The notes under the pieces are model-generated. The model saw nothing but the letters and a program-made list of their open reading frames with translations, had not been told where the DNA came from and made no database searches. A program made the position numbers and the translations under genes. A stretch of DNA of 64,000 nt from NCBI RefSeq assembly GCF_037975245.1, contig NC_092577.1:27751898-27815897 (forward strand). Direction: 5' to 3'. The number at the start of each line of letters is the position of its first letter. The first letter of the stretch is position 1. Below are positions 35,506 through 48,022 of the stretch, in pieces. Source of the DNA: Apostichopus japonicus. Its lineage: Eukaryota; Echinodermata; Holothuroidea; Aspidochirotida; Stichopodidae.

Positions 35506-35924
35506 TCAAGTGAAGTTTCCAAACATATTCTTTCTTGTTTGCGACCTTCCTGCAAATTCCCGAACTAGTTGGATAATGTCCACTGTATCCAGCTTTCTCT
35601 TGTGCACGTTACATACGGCCACATGGTTGAGTCTCCTCTGGGTCATTGTGCTGCGCAACCAGGTTTTCAGACGCCGGAGAGCGGAGAAACTGCGCTCACA
35701 TTCGCATGAGGTAACGGGACAGACCAATAAAAGACGGAGGAGCATCAGCACATGGGGGAACAGAGCCCTTACTTCTGTTGACATTCCACGAAAAGCCAGA
35801 CTGGCTTCATGCATGGATGTGGCATTTGTTGTCTGTAGAAACATATCCAGCTGCGTCTTGAATGCTGTTGGGTTTAGATCTGACAGCTCTGGGTATTTCT
35901 TTACGATCACTTCGTCAACTTTCC
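35506..35924 (-). CDS. hAT transposase exon 4, copy 1
   Basis: Minus-strand acceptor TTTGTTTTCTTATTCATAG, then 419 nt to TGA. It carries the hAT C-terminal dimerisation region, with CECERSFSALRRLKTWLRST (supplying the third acidic catalytic residue) and the RLNHVAVCNVHK helix. The entry phase (one base plus two) matches exon 3. Confidence 0.9.
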
Positions 35925-36042
35925 CTATGAATAAGAAAACAAACAGTCTAAACAGTACTATCTGGAATACTTTTCTGACATAAATGGGCATATTTTATTT
36001 ACCAGGTAAGTTTACATTCAAAATTCAAAAGAGGAAACGCAC

Positions 36043-36366
36043 CTGTTGTAAGAATTTTTTGCAGATCATTGTAATCTGAAAGGCCAGCATTGGACGAAAT
36101 ATCGAACCTCTCCTGAAGATTGCCAAGCATCCCATCAAGAAGCTTATAATACTGTATCCTGTAGTATTCCTCAGCAGTTGTGGGTTTGTAGCCTGCAGCT
36201 GGCCCTGCAATCCGCTTTGGTGGTTGCCTCCGTCTTGGTATCTGAAGCGGGTCTAGGTCGTACTTGTCTGCTGCTAGACTCGTCTCTCTAAAGATTTCGT
36301 GAAATGCCTCAGCATTACGAAGCTCTTCGAGCTGTGCAGTGGTCTTAGCAACAGATTCCAGCATTC
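36043..36366 (-). CDS. hAT transposase exon 3, copy 1
   Basis: 324 nt between acceptor TTTTCGGAAATCAG and donor GTGCGT, symmetric phase 1. It encodes part of the helical insertion of the RNase-H-like fold (MLESVAKTTAQLEELRNAEA, then a basic RRRQPPKRI stretch). Confidence 0.85.
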
Positions 36367-36534
36367 CTGATTTCCGAAAATGCAAAAAAAGTAAATGAGT
36401 TTGAGTAACTAAAATTGGTCAATTGAACTACATTGCCCATGAACATGCTTAGCTGTTACCAACATATTCATTTCACATGTCCCTGCCATTCAATGTTATT
36501 TTTTAATCCTATTAATTACGACCTAAACTCTCAC

Positions 36535-36850
36535 CTGAAATGTTAGCAGACTTCGACTGAAGTCCACGGTTGAGTGTTTCCAGTGATGCTAGTGGTTTGT
36601 TTGCCACTTTCAAAGCAAGTAAAACCTCTGCTTTCTGAAATCTATCAAGGAGGCCGTTTGCTTTGGCAGAGGTATCGGATATCCCGTGGGACATTTCTTC
36701 CAAACTGGCCAGAATTGCTTCATAGTTTTGAATAACAGCGTCAACTGCAGCTTGACGACAGAGCCACCGAGTTGGGCATAATGGTCTGATATTGGCTGAG
36801 CTGGTACCTCCCAACCCTTCAATATCTGCAGCGATGTCCTTGAATATGCC
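36535..36850 (-). CDS. hAT transposase exon 2, copy 1
   Basis: 316 nt between acceptor TTGTACTTATCTTTTAG and donor GTGAGA. Enters in phase 0, leaves in phase 1. It contains RPLCPTRWLCRQAAVDAVIQ, the conserved 'PTRW' block found in ZMYM1-like hAT proteins. Confidence 0.88.
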
Positions 36851-37152
36851 CTAAAAGATAAGTACAAAGAATACAGATCGAGGGCACTGTCTTTGGTACA
36901 ACTGCTAAATGCATTGGTGAAGTTAATTTTCACTGAAGATTCAGATTTTCTGTCACTGTCCCTGTAATAGACCATCGGATCTCCACCTTAAAGGTCATAG
37001 CATAATGTTGGCATTAGTAAAGATCCACAAATTCTTAAAACTATAACTTTGCAATTGAATTTGACTGTGTCATTCTGCTGTGTTACTCTCTATTCTTTAT
37101 AATTGAGAGAATGATATCATGCATATTCATAATGATAACAAATTTGACATAC

Positions 37153-38541
37153 CTTGTATTTGCCTGATCTCCTGTAGAGAACACCAAGTTCATGGACCCA
37201 CTGTAGGGCATCACGCACCAGAGTACACTCTGTAACAGCATCCTTCATGACTAAGTTGGAGACATGTGAGCTGCAGTGAAAGTACATCGCTAGTGGCTGC
37301 TTCTCTTTTATCTTAGCTTGGCACCCTCTGTACTTGCCGCTCATGTTTGATGCTCCATCATAAGTTTGTGCACGTAAATTCTCGACTGAAAGGCCAAGAC
37401 GAGCGATTACATCCAGTATCATAATGGAGATAGCCTCACCGGTGGAAGATGCCATTTCATACAAACCTATGAAATCTTCTCTGACATTAAGCTCATCATC
37501 AACGGATCTGAAACAAATAGACTCTTGTTCAGTTCCATTAATGTCCTGCGTACCATCCACCATTACCGCGAATACCACATGACCACGTATGTCCTTAACA
37601 ATATCACGGATAATGCTGTGGCTTAGCATCTGCATAATCTCTTCCTGGGCTTGATGGGAGGTGAAGTTAGTATCACGGGAAAGGTATGGACCCAAGTGCG
37701 GATCATCCTCACTTCGCAACTTGAGAAGTTGACAAAAATTTCCCTCTTCCTCGTCATGTCCTCGAGATGCTATGCCTTGGCGTACAAGGTATCTTACTGA
37801 AGTAAATACCCTTACAAGATTTCTTCTGTGGATTTCTTGCTGTTTTGCAGAATGAGAGTCTATTAGTGCTCTCACAGTTTTGGCCTCCTGTGCTTTCAAC
37901 TGGCTGAGTGCAAAATTGTGTGTAGATGACAATTGGTGTTGCTCAAATCGGCCCAGTGCCTTCTTGCCACGTCCCATTACTTTTTTCCAATTTTTGAATC
38001 CAGTAGTGATGAACGCAAGATCTTTCACTCTTGCAATATCCAGCAAACCTTTCTGATATGCGTCATGGCAGGAAAAACACAGCACACCTTCTTTTTCATG
38101 GTCGTAGTGTAGCCATGAGTACATGCTAAACCATTTAGCTTGAAAATGGAACTGCTGATGTTTTGCAACTTTTGGTGGGATACAGGATGTATCTTCTGGG
38201 TGGTATGGAGAATCAGGCAGATTTCGTCTCCTAGGATTTCCGGTCATGACATCTATCGGAGGTGTGTCACCAGAAGGCTCCATGTGTTGACTGCTTGCCT
38301 TTGCATTGGTAGATTCCTCAGTGGCAGTTTCCTCATCGCTGCTAATAGTTTGTTCAACATGGTGTATAGCAGTAGCACCACCCGACGCGTTGTTGTTATT
38401 GCTCCTGTTGGGGTGTTCAGGGGGAGCAGGTGTTACAACAGATCGTGTTTCTCCTGGTTTCTTTTGATTTGGCTTGAACCAATTTGTTATCTTGTTCTCT
38501 GTTTGTTTCTTGGGAATCTTGGAGGACCGTCGATCTGCCAT
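37153..38541 (-). CDS. hAT (ZMYM1-like) transposase exon 1, copy 1
   Basis: 463 codons from ATG to donor GTATGT, phase 0. Order: a basic N-terminus with KITNWFKPNQKK; a TTF/BED-type zinc finger with C155, C158, H202 and H208; a DUF4371-like region; then catalytic-core motifs with D329 (VMVDGTQD) and D395 (TYDGASNMSG), the first two acidic residues of the hAT RNase-H-like fold. With exons 2-4 the spliced product is about 815 residues, complete for the family. It cuts and pastes the flanking element, acting in the nucleus. Exon order and phases agree across all three introns. No disabling mutation is seen. Confidence 0.92.
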
Positions 38542-38780
38542 GATGCCTACATATACATATACAGGTATACATAGTAGAAAGGTATAAATACCGGTAAGTA
38601 GCTTTTATCACAAACCTTCAGAATCAACTTTAAAAATTTGGTCTGGAATTTTATGCATACCGGTATGTTAACCCTTTACCCTTCCCTGCATGTCCAGGCA
38701 GAGCTTAAAACTGCCAGTAGGGATGGGATTTACTGAGCTCTGTGAGCTGGGACAATAGATATGTCTGACTGTGTAAGCTA

Positions 38781-39202
38781 ATGGCAAGCCATGTGGGACA
38801 CTGCAAACACCGCATAATATATCCGCGTATTAATTCGAATATATACGCGTATTAATTCGAATATATGTGTTGTACATGTGTAAAGTTTCGCTTTGTGAAG
38901 TGATCTCGCGAGCCCACCAAAACATTCATCGTTGGTATGTACACAGCAAGAGCGGAAATGTGTTTTCGTGTATATTCTAATTAATCCGTGCATATATTGG
39001 ATTTAATCCCCACATGTTTTCTAATTTAATACGTGTATATATTCGAATTAATACGTGTATATATTCGAATTAATACGCGGATATATTTGGGCCATATGAT
39101 TGGCTAATAATATATACGCGTATATATTCCAATTAATACGCGTATAAATTACGATTAATACGCTGATATATTATGCAGTGTTTGTCCCACATGGCTTGCC
39201 AT
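38781..39202. mobile_element. Nested MITE-like element with AT-rich tandem core (copy 1)
   Basis: About 50-bp terminal inverted repeats (ATGGCAAGCCATGTGGGACA... and ...TGTCCCACATGGCTTGCCAT) enclose tandem 24-bp-like units of ATATACGCGTATTAATTCGA. The same nested insert is in copy 2 at 47362-47783, so it entered before the two hAT copies separated. Confidence 0.75.
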
Positions 39203-41086
39203 ATACGCTTGCGAGTTGCGAGGTTGCTGTATGCTTATAGTGCTAAAATAGGCGTCCGGAGTTAGATGGAACAAATATGCTGAAATAGGCGTCTGAGCGT
39301 TCAAAACTTTAGGGAGAAAAGTGTTCAGAATCTTAACACAAGTGTTCAAAATTATTTGAACACCAGATTGCGTGTGTTAAATTTTGGTGTCAAAAGACTG
39401 AACTCGCAGTGTACAGAAACCGAATGAGTCATTAATTTTCTACACGCTGCGTTTTATAGAGTAGGCCTACCGAAGTGTCACGTCAGTTATGCATGACAAC
39501 CGTGCCGTGCTGTCTAAACAAACTTAAAACAAATTAAACTTAAACCAATTAACAAACATAAACCGTAACGCTATAGGCTTTTGAATCGATCATGTTTTGA
39601 TCATTATTTTCTTTATTGTTGTTCGGAATTTCACTCTTTATGACCCACAAACAAGTCTGACCATGATTATAGGCCAACATACTTGCATTTGTAGAGTTTT
39701 CTTTCGTAAGTATGACTCACTGACGATTAAAAACAGTAGTGCCCAAATCGTAATTATTTGCGTTGACTTTATACGTAAACTGTCAACAAGTCACAGTTCC
39801 GCGAAATTGTGTGGGCCGGTGGCCATAGCAAGTTAGCAACGGGCAGTTATTTCAATCTACAGTCATCACATACTCCAAACTTTGCCAAAATAGTCCTAAC
39901 TCCTAAGGTAGTCCCCTACAACACAACCAATGTAATTATCAATGCATGCCTAAAACAATAAGAGTACATTTTTACCAAACGGTGCTGTGTAACTGTAAGA
40001 CGTAAGGCACGTGCGGCGAAATCGACCTCGCGTTGATAGTGCCAAAGCGCGCTAGCCTAGCGACAGATTTCGACACTCATGTTGCCTACGTACATGTACT
40101 TAGAAACACCTCGTTGAAGTTGGCAAGTGTATACAGTTCCAAAGCTATTCAACAGCAACAAAACGTTATTTATGTATGTCTGTTGTGGGGTGAAGTTAGC
40201 GCTATGAGCTACAAGTTCCAATGCGCAAGGTGGGGGAAAGGGGCTAGAAATAATGAGTGGGTCAATTCTAACTGGATTTTCGGTCATTAATTGTTGATGT
40301 AGCCTACCAGGTGAAAGGTTGAAATGACTTTAACAATTTCAAATTTAATAATTTTATTTATTATGCCATTTGGAACACATAACATAGGCTATAACAGAAC
40401 ATTACTGGCAAAAACTAGGGGGGGTTGATTGTGTGGGCCAACCCCCCCTCTTCAAAAACTGGGGGGGTTAAAACCCCCCCAACCCCCCCTGTTTCTCCGC
40501 CAGTGGTTCATTTCATATTTACTATTCCGATATTAAAGTGGATACGACTGTTACCAAACACAGTTTGATTTATTTTACGAGGAGAACCCTGCTAAATATG
40601 AATAAGTGGTTTGTTAAGCTCCTCAACTATTTTTCAGCACCAAACATATTACTGTCTTTTTAAAAATTGTGTGCCTGTTTCATCAGTCTTGTACATTTAG
40701 ATTTCATTAGACATAATCAACAGTTTACTTGTTACCATTTAAATGTCTGTACACAACATTAGGTTACTATAACTGTAATTTAAGCCTCTAAACTTAAATG
40801 CAGTGTCTAAAACCTTTTCTTTAAGGAGAAAGGAGAAATATAAATTAGTAAATATATAAAAATTGAAGGTAAAAAACGATACTGAAGGGTACTCCATTTG
40901 CCAGATTTTTATAACTTTAAGAAGTTTCCACTGCTTGTCTGTTCATTGACTTAGTATAAACAAAACTTCATTTTGGCAGCATTTACTTCATCGAGAGGGT
41001 CGACACTTCATGTGAATGTCTATAGACGTATTTACTTCTTAATAATTTTATATTTTACTCTTAGAATTCAAATTCAAACTTCTTAC

Positions 41087-41095
41087 CCCTGACAT
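41087..41095 (-). CDS. Candidate 9-nt micro-exon (ATGTCAGGG)
   Basis: Minus strand: acceptor TTTTGTTTCCCTATAG, core ATGTCAGGG, donor GTAAGA. Phase 1-1, adding D-V-R after a preceding G, no stop. Confidence 0.33.
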
Positions 41096-41437
41096 CTATA
41101 GGGAAACAAAAAGAAGTCAAAATATTATCGTAAATTAGCGTTACCGAAGTGAATATATCTTTACGGTACAGCATATCTATTGTTTAATACCTCAACGTGC
41201 GAGAGCATAGTGTAGTGCTATAACTATAGCTAGATCAATTGTCTGTTCATTGAATGAAAATCATTACGTGACGTTGGTATATTACCCTGGTCGTCGGGAA
41301 TCCTTACAGATTGGAGAAATTCAGTTATATAACTTTAAAGAGAATATCATTGTTTGTGCTTTTCGAGCCCGTTACGATCTGTGTAAGTCCGTTTGTACAT
41401 AAAGACATGAGATATAGAATAAATTAAGATATCTTAC

Positions 41438-41443
41438 CAGTGA
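41438..41443 (-). CDS. Candidate 6-nt micro-exon (TCACTG)
   Basis: Minus strand: acceptor TTATTTCTCTATCGTAG, core TCACTG, donor GTAAGA. Phase 1-1 (V-T). Its recent duplicate at 44804 has core GCTCTG. Confidence 0.35.
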
Positions 41444-42175
41444 CTACGATAGAGAAATAAAAAAGAAGTCAAAATATGATCATAAATTAACGTTACTGAA
41501 ATGAGGATTTCTTTACGGTACAGCAAGTGTATTGTTTAAGTAATCAAGATGCAAGAGCATAGTTTAGTGTTATAAAGCAAGCCAGAACAATTAGCTGCTT
41601 AATTCATGTAAAACATTAATTGATGTTGGTATATCACCCTTGTCGTCGTGGATTCTCACAGATTGGAGTAACCTTAATCAGAGGTGGCTACGATTTTTTT
41701 TTTTTGGAACTTGATTTCCGGTCTACTCTACCCATCGTTTGCAAACCATTCTACTTCAGTTATATACTTTTAAAGAGAAATGCATTGTTTTGTACTTTTC
41801 GGACTAATCAATGTTTTATTTACACATTACCGTTCAAAGTTTCGTATACGTGTAAATATCTCGATCTTGAGTCTTGTTTTTAGATCATTACGCTTGATGA
41901 TTCACTGAAATGTAGTATACTTTCTACTCATTATGTTGCAAGTTAGGTAAGAAGATTGGTTACGTGTTGGTATGTCAGTTTACATGTTAAACAACTTTTG
42001 TTACATGGAAAAAATACCACTACTTGTCTGTACTTCGACTTAAATTAAAACAAAAATCATTTTGGCAGCATTTACTTCATTTACGGGTTCTTCACTTACT
42101 GTGCATGTCTAGGCGTATTTACTTGTGAAGATTTTTGATCACTTAACTATCAGTCTTCAAATTAAAAGGTCTTAC

Positions 42176-42184
42176 CATCCTTCT
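42176..42184 (-). CDS. Candidate 9-nt micro-exon (AGAAGGATG)
   Basis: Minus strand: acceptor GGCCTCTTTTAG, core AGAAGGATG, donor GTAAGA. Phase 1-1 (E-K-D). Duplicate with the same core at 45544. Confidence 0.33.
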
Positions 42185-43230
42185 CTAAAAGAGGCCAAAA
42201 TATTCTAGTAAAGTAATGTTACTGAAGTGTATATTTCTTTTATGTTACAACAATTCTCTTTTTTTTTCCAAATCCTCAACATGCAAGAGCATAGTGAAGT
42301 ATTATAAATACAGCAAGAACAAGCGGCTATTAATGTATTGAGATGTATTGCGTGACGCTGGTACAATACTCCGACGTCATGAAACCATACATATAGTTGA
42401 TCAACTTAATCTGAGGTGCACACACTATTGTTTGGAACCTGATACGGACGACTCTCACAAATCGTCTGCTCAACATTCTTACTTAGTTGTATAAACTTAA
42501 AGAGAAACTCTTTCTTTTCTACTTTTCAAACCCGTTATCGTCTGTGGAACTCCATTTGTAACTCTGAATCATGGTATACAGAATATATCACCAATAAACG
42601 TTGAATTTGGACATTTCCTTCACAGCTTTGTATGTGTTAATACCTGTCAAACTTGAGCCTTGTTTATCAGATTATTACATTTGATAATTCACTCAACTGT
42701 AGTATACTTTTAACTCACTATTTTGCAAGTTGGCTAAGAAGATTGCTTAGTTTTGATACGAAAGTTCACATATTATACGTCTTCTTGTAACTTGACGACG
42801 TTTCCACTGCTCCTCTGTACTATAACTTAGTTAAATTAAATAATTTTGGCAGCATTTACTTCATGACGGGGTTGTTCGCTTCACATGAACGTCTATAGAT
42901 GTATTTATTTCTTAATAGTTAATGCTATATTTTTACTACAAAATTAAAATGAAATTTCTAATGAAAATCAAAAGCAGAAAGTAAAGTTAGTGAAATGTTT
43001 ACTTTTATGTTTCAACAATTATCTGAATAAAGTAAGCAACATTCGAGGAAAGTAAAGAGTTGCGATTTCAGCCAAATCAGTCTGCTTCTAATGTAATACA
43101 ATTTACCGAGTGACGTGGTCGCACATCCAACGTCGCTGTATTAAAGCAATCGACATGCTAGAATGGAGCATGCTGTTATAGATACAGTCTGTCTGATAAA
43201 GTCTGTCAAAGAATTAATGAAAAGTCTTAC

Positions 43231-43236
43231 CCCGAC
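43231..43236 (-). CDS. Candidate 6-nt micro-exon (GTCGGG)
   Basis: Minus strand: acceptor GTTTTTTAAACAAG, core GTCGGG, donor GTAAGA. Inverted paralogue of 33554-33559. Confidence 0.33.
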
Positions 43237-44099
43237 CTTGTTTAAAAAACATAGGAAACAGAAAGTAACATAAAATAAGAAAGTTACACTATATTCGAGA
43301 TCAGAGAAGACAGTTATTATAACAACCACATGAATCAGCCATTCATTTAATGCTAAAACATTAGGTAATGATGTTGAATATCTGCTGTCACAGTGAACTC
43401 ACGTGATAACAGCCATTTCTATCAGAAGTGTATGCATCATTGCTTGAGAACGCAGAATTCATCGACCCTCTTATTGCAATGAATACCATTCCTATTCAGT
43501 TGTAAGTTTTAAGAGGATCCCCTTGTTTACTAAAATTTATTTCATTTATACTATTCCGATATTAAAGTGGATATTATCACTAGGCACAGTTTGATTTATT
43601 TTACGAGGAGAACCCTGCTAAATATGAATAAGTGGTTTGTTAAAGCTCTTCAACTATTGTTCAGCACCAAATATGTTACTGTCTTTTTTAAAAATTGTTT
43701 GCCTGTTTAATCAGTCTTGTACATTTAGATTTCATTAGACGTAATCGAAAGTTTACTTGTTACTTCCTAAATGTCTGTACAGGACGCTTTTTTGCTATAA
43801 CTGTAATTTAAGCCTCTAAATTTAAATGAAGTGTCTAAAACATTTTCTTTAAGGAGAAAGGAGAAACAAAATTTAGTAAATATATACAAATTTTAGGAAA
43901 GTAACGATACTCCGTTTGCCAGATTTTTATAACTTTAAGAAGTTTCCACTGCTTGTCTCTACATTGACTTAGTATAAACAAAACTTCATTTTGGCAGCAT
44001 TTACTTCATCGAGGGGGTCGACACTTCATGTGAATGTCTATAGACGTATTCACTTCTTAAGATTTGATATTTTACTCTAACACTTCAAATTAAAATTAC

Positions 44100-44105
44100 C
44101 GCTGA
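44100..44105 (-). CDS. Candidate 6-nt micro-exon (TCAGCG)
   Basis: Minus strand: acceptor TTTCGCTATTGAAG, core TCAGCG, weaker donor GTAATT. Paralogue of 32581-32586. Confidence 0.28.
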
Positions 44106-44803
44106 CTTCAATAGCGAAACAAATAGAAGTCAAAATATTATCGTAAATTAGCGTTACCGAAGTAAAGAATTCTTTACGGTACAGCAAATCTATTGTTTAA
44201 TAACTCAACGTGCGAGAGCATAGTGTAGTGCTATAACTATAGCTAGATCAATTGTCTGTTCATTGAATGAAAATCATTACGTGACGTTGGTATATTACCC
44301 TGGTCGTCGGGAATCCTTACAGATTGGGGAAATTCAGTTATATATCTTTAAAGAGAAATTCATTGTTTGTACTTTTCGAGCCCGTTACGATATGTGTAAG
44401 TCCGTTTGTACATAAAGACATGCGATATAGAATATGTCAACAATAATGTCTTTTTTTAATACACATTAGCATTCACGGCTTTGTATATGTTAATATCTAT
44501 CAAACTTTAGCCTTGTTTTTATCAAGTTATTACATTTGATTATTCCCTCAACTGTATTATAAGTTTTACTCTCTATTTTGCAAGTTGGCTAAGAAGATTG
44601 GTTACGTTTTGGTACGTAAGTTAATATCCTATTCCTTTTTTAATAACTTGAAGGCGTTTCCAATGCTTGTCTGTACTTTGACTTAGTTACAAAAAAATCA
44701 TTTTGGCAGCATTTACTTCATCGAGGGGTCTTCACTTCATGTGAATGTCTATAAATGCTTTTTTTTTTTTTTTTACATTCAACTTCAAATTAAGATATCT
44801 TAC

Positions 44804-44809
44804 CAGAGC
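44804..44809 (-). CDS. Candidate 6-nt micro-exon (GCTCTG)
   Basis: Minus strand: acceptor ATTTCTCCATCGTAG, core GCTCTG, donor GTAAGA. Phase 1-1 (G-S). Confidence 0.35.
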
Positions 44810-45543
44810 CTACGATGGAGAAATAAAAAAGAAGTCAAAATATGATCATAAATTAACGTTACTGAAATGAGGATTTCTTTACGGTACAGCAAGTGTATTG
44901 TTTAAGTACTCAAGATGCAAGAGCATAGTTTAGTGTTATAACGCAAGCCAGAACAATTAGCTGCTTAACTCATGTAAAACTTTAATTGATGTTGGTATAT
45001 CACCCTTGTCGTCGTGGATTCTCACAGATTGGAGTAACCTTAATCAGAGGTGGCTACGATTTTTTTTTTGGAACTTGATTTCCGGTCTACTCTACCCATC
45101 GCTTGCAAACCATTCTAATTCAGTTATATACCTTGAAAGATAAATGCATTGTTTTGTACTTTTCGGACTAATCAACGTTTTATTTACACATTACCGTTCA
45201 AAGTTTCGTATACGTGTAAATATCTCGAACTTGAGTCTTGTTTTGTAGATCATTACGCTTGATGATTCACTGAAATGTAGTATACTTTCTACTCATTATG
45301 TTGCAAGTTAGGTAAGGAGATTGGTTACGTGTTGGTATGTCAGTTAAAATGTTAAACATCCTTTGTTACATGGAAAAACTTCCACTACTTTGTCTGTACT
45401 TCGACTTAAATTAAAACAAAAATCATTTTGGCAGCATTTACTTCATTTACGGGTTCTTCACTTACTGTGCATGTCTATAGACGTATTTACTTGTGAAGAT
45501 TTTTGATCACTTAACTATCAGTCTTCAAATTAAAAGGTCTTAC

Positions 45544-45552
45544 CATCCTTCT
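45544..45552 (-). CDS. Candidate 9-nt micro-exon (AGAAGGATG)
   Basis: Minus strand: acceptor CTCTTTTAG, core AGAAGGATG, donor GTAAGA. Duplicate of 42176-42184. Confidence 0.33.
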
Positions 45553-47361
45553 CTAAAAGAGGCCAAACTATTTTAGTAAAGTAATGTTACTGAAGTGTAT
45601 ATTCTTTTATGATACAACAATTCCCTTTTTTTATCAAATCCTCAACATGCAAGAGCATAGTGAAGTATTATAAATACAGCAAGAACAAGCGGCTATTAAC
45701 GTATTGAGATGTATTGCGTGACGCTGGTACAATACTCCGACGTCATGAATCCATACATATAGTTGATCAACTTAATTTGAGGTGCACACACTATTGTTTG
45801 GAACCTGATACGGACGACTCTCACAAATCGTCTGCTCAACATTCTTACTTAGTTGTATAAACTTAAAGAGAAACTCTTTCTTTTCTACTTTTCAAACCCG
45901 TTATCGTCTGTGGAACTCCATTTGTAACTCTGAATCATGGTATACAGAATATATCACCAATAAACGTTGAATTTGGACATTTCCTTCACAGCTTTGTATG
46001 TGTTAATACCTGTCAAACTTGAGCCTTGTTTATCAGATAATTACATTTGATAATTCACCACTGGCGGAGAAACAGGGGGGGTTGGGGGGGTTTTAACCCC
46101 CCCAGTTTTTGAAGAGGGGGGGTTGGCCCACACAATCAACCCCCCCTAGTTTTTGCCAGTAATGTTCTGTTATAGCCTATGTTATGTGTTCCAAATGGCA
46201 TAATAAATAAAATTATTAAATTTGAAATTGTTAAAGTCATTTCAACCTTTCACCTGGTAGGCTACATCAACAATTAATGACCGAAAATCCAGTTAGAATT
46301 GACCCACTCATTATTTCTAGCCCCTTTCCCCCACCTTGCGCATTGGAACTTGTAGCTCATAGCGCTAACTTCACCCCACAACAGACATACATAAATAACG
46401 TTTTGTTGCTGTTGAATAGCTTTGGAACTGTATACACTTGCCAACTTCAACGAGGTGTTTCTAAGTACATGTACGTAGGCAACATGAGTGTCGAAATCTG
46501 TCGCTAGGCTAGCGCGCTTTGGCACTATCAACGCGAGGTCGATTTCGCCGCACGTGCCTTACGTCTTACAGTTACACAGCACCGTTTGGTAAAAATGTAC
46601 TCTTATTGTTTTAGGCATGCATTGATAATTACATTGGTTGTGTTGTAGGGGACTACCTTAGGAGTTAGGACTATTTTGGCAAAGTTTGGAGTATGTGATG
46701 ACTGTAGATTGAAATAACTGCCCGTTGCTAACTTGCTATGGCCACCGGCCCACACAATTTCGCGGAACTGTGACTTGTTGACAGTTTACGTATAAAGTCA
46801 ACGCAAATAATTACGATTTGGGCACTAATGTTTTTAATCGTCAGTGAGTCATACTTACGAAAGAAAACTCTACAAATGCAAGTATGTTGGCCTATAATCA
46901 TGGTCAGACTTGTTTGTGGGTCATAAAGAGTGAAATTCCGAACAACAATAAAGAAAATAATGATCAAAACATGATCGATTCAAAAGCCTATAGCGTTACG
47001 GTTTATGTTTGTTAATTGGTTTAAGTTTAATTTGTTTTAAGTTTGTTTAGACAGCACGGCACGGTTGTCATGCATAACTGACGTGACACTTCGGTAGGCC
47101 TACTCTATAAAACGCAGCGTGTAGAAAATTAATGACTCATTCGGTTTCTGTACACTGCGAGTTCAGTCTTTTGACACCAAAATTTAACACACGCAATCTG
47201 GTGTTCAAATAATTTTGAACACTTGTGTTAAGATTCTGAACACTTTTCTCCCTAAAGTTTTGAACGCTCAGACGCCTATTTCAGCATATTTGTTCCATCT
47301 AACTCCGGACGCCTATTTTAGCACTATAAGCATACAGCAACCTCGCAACTCGCAAGCGTAT

Positions 47362-47783
47362 ATGGCAAGCCATGTGGGACAAACACTGCATAATATATCA
47401 GCGTATTAATCGTAATTTATACGCGTATTAATTGGAATATATACGCGTATATATTATTAGCCAATCATATGGCCCAAATATATCCGCGTATTAATTCGAA
47501 TATATACACGTATTAATTCGAATATATACACGTATTAAATTAGAAAACATGTGGGGATTAAATCCAATATATGCACGGATTAATTAGAATATACACGAAA
47601 ACACATTTCCGCTCTTGCTGTGTACATACCAACGATGAATGTTTTGGTGGGCTCGCGAGATCACTTCACAAAGCGAAACTTTACACATGTACAACACATA
47701 TATTCGAATTAATACGCGTATATATTCGAATTAATACGCGGATATATTATGCGGTGTTTGCAGTGTCCCACATGGCTTGCCAT
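47362..47783. mobile_element. Nested MITE-like element (copy 2)
   Basis: Mirror counterpart of 38781-39202, with the same terminal repeats and AT-rich tandem core. Confidence 0.75.
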
Positions 47784-48022
47784 TAGCTTACACAGTCAGA
47801 CATATCTATTGTCCCAGCTCACAGAGCTCAGTAAATCCCATCCCTACTGGCAGTTTTAAGCTCTGCCTGGACATGCAGGGAAGGGTAAAGGGTTAACATA
47901 CCGGTATGCATAAAATTCCAGACCAAATTTTTAAAGTTGATTCTGAAGGTTTGTGATAAAAGCTACTTACCGGTATTTATACCTTTCTACTATGTATACC
48001 TGTATATGTATATGTAGGCATC

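Larger units (their letters stand above)
34101..40505 (-). mobile_element. hAT DNA transposon, copy 1 (autonomous-looking)
   Basis: A 6,405-bp element with terminal inverted repeats CAGTGGCGGAGA (left) and, read inward from the right, CACTGGCGGAGA. It contains a four-exon transposase gene, a nested short palindromic element (38781-39202), a tRNA-like segment (34923-34998) and a TA microsatellite. The left flank GTGAATTA is an 8-bp hAT-size target duplication whose partner is found beside copy 2, not at this copy's right end (GTTCATTT). Copy 2 (46059-52459) is almost identical in the opposite direction. Confidence 0.88.
40506..46058 (-). repeat. Inverted segment of the micro-exon tandem array
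   Basis: The 5,553 bp between the two hAT copies consists of array units in reverse orientation. TGGCAGCATTTACTTCA-like markers occur near 40976, 42063, 42848, 43996, 44704 and 45426. About 42690-44750 is the reverse complement of the left flank 32000-34100. About 41400-42690 and 44780-46058 form a direct repeat (offset about 3,366). At least seven AG/6-9 nt/GTAAG patterns lie on the minus strand. Confidence 0.85.
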
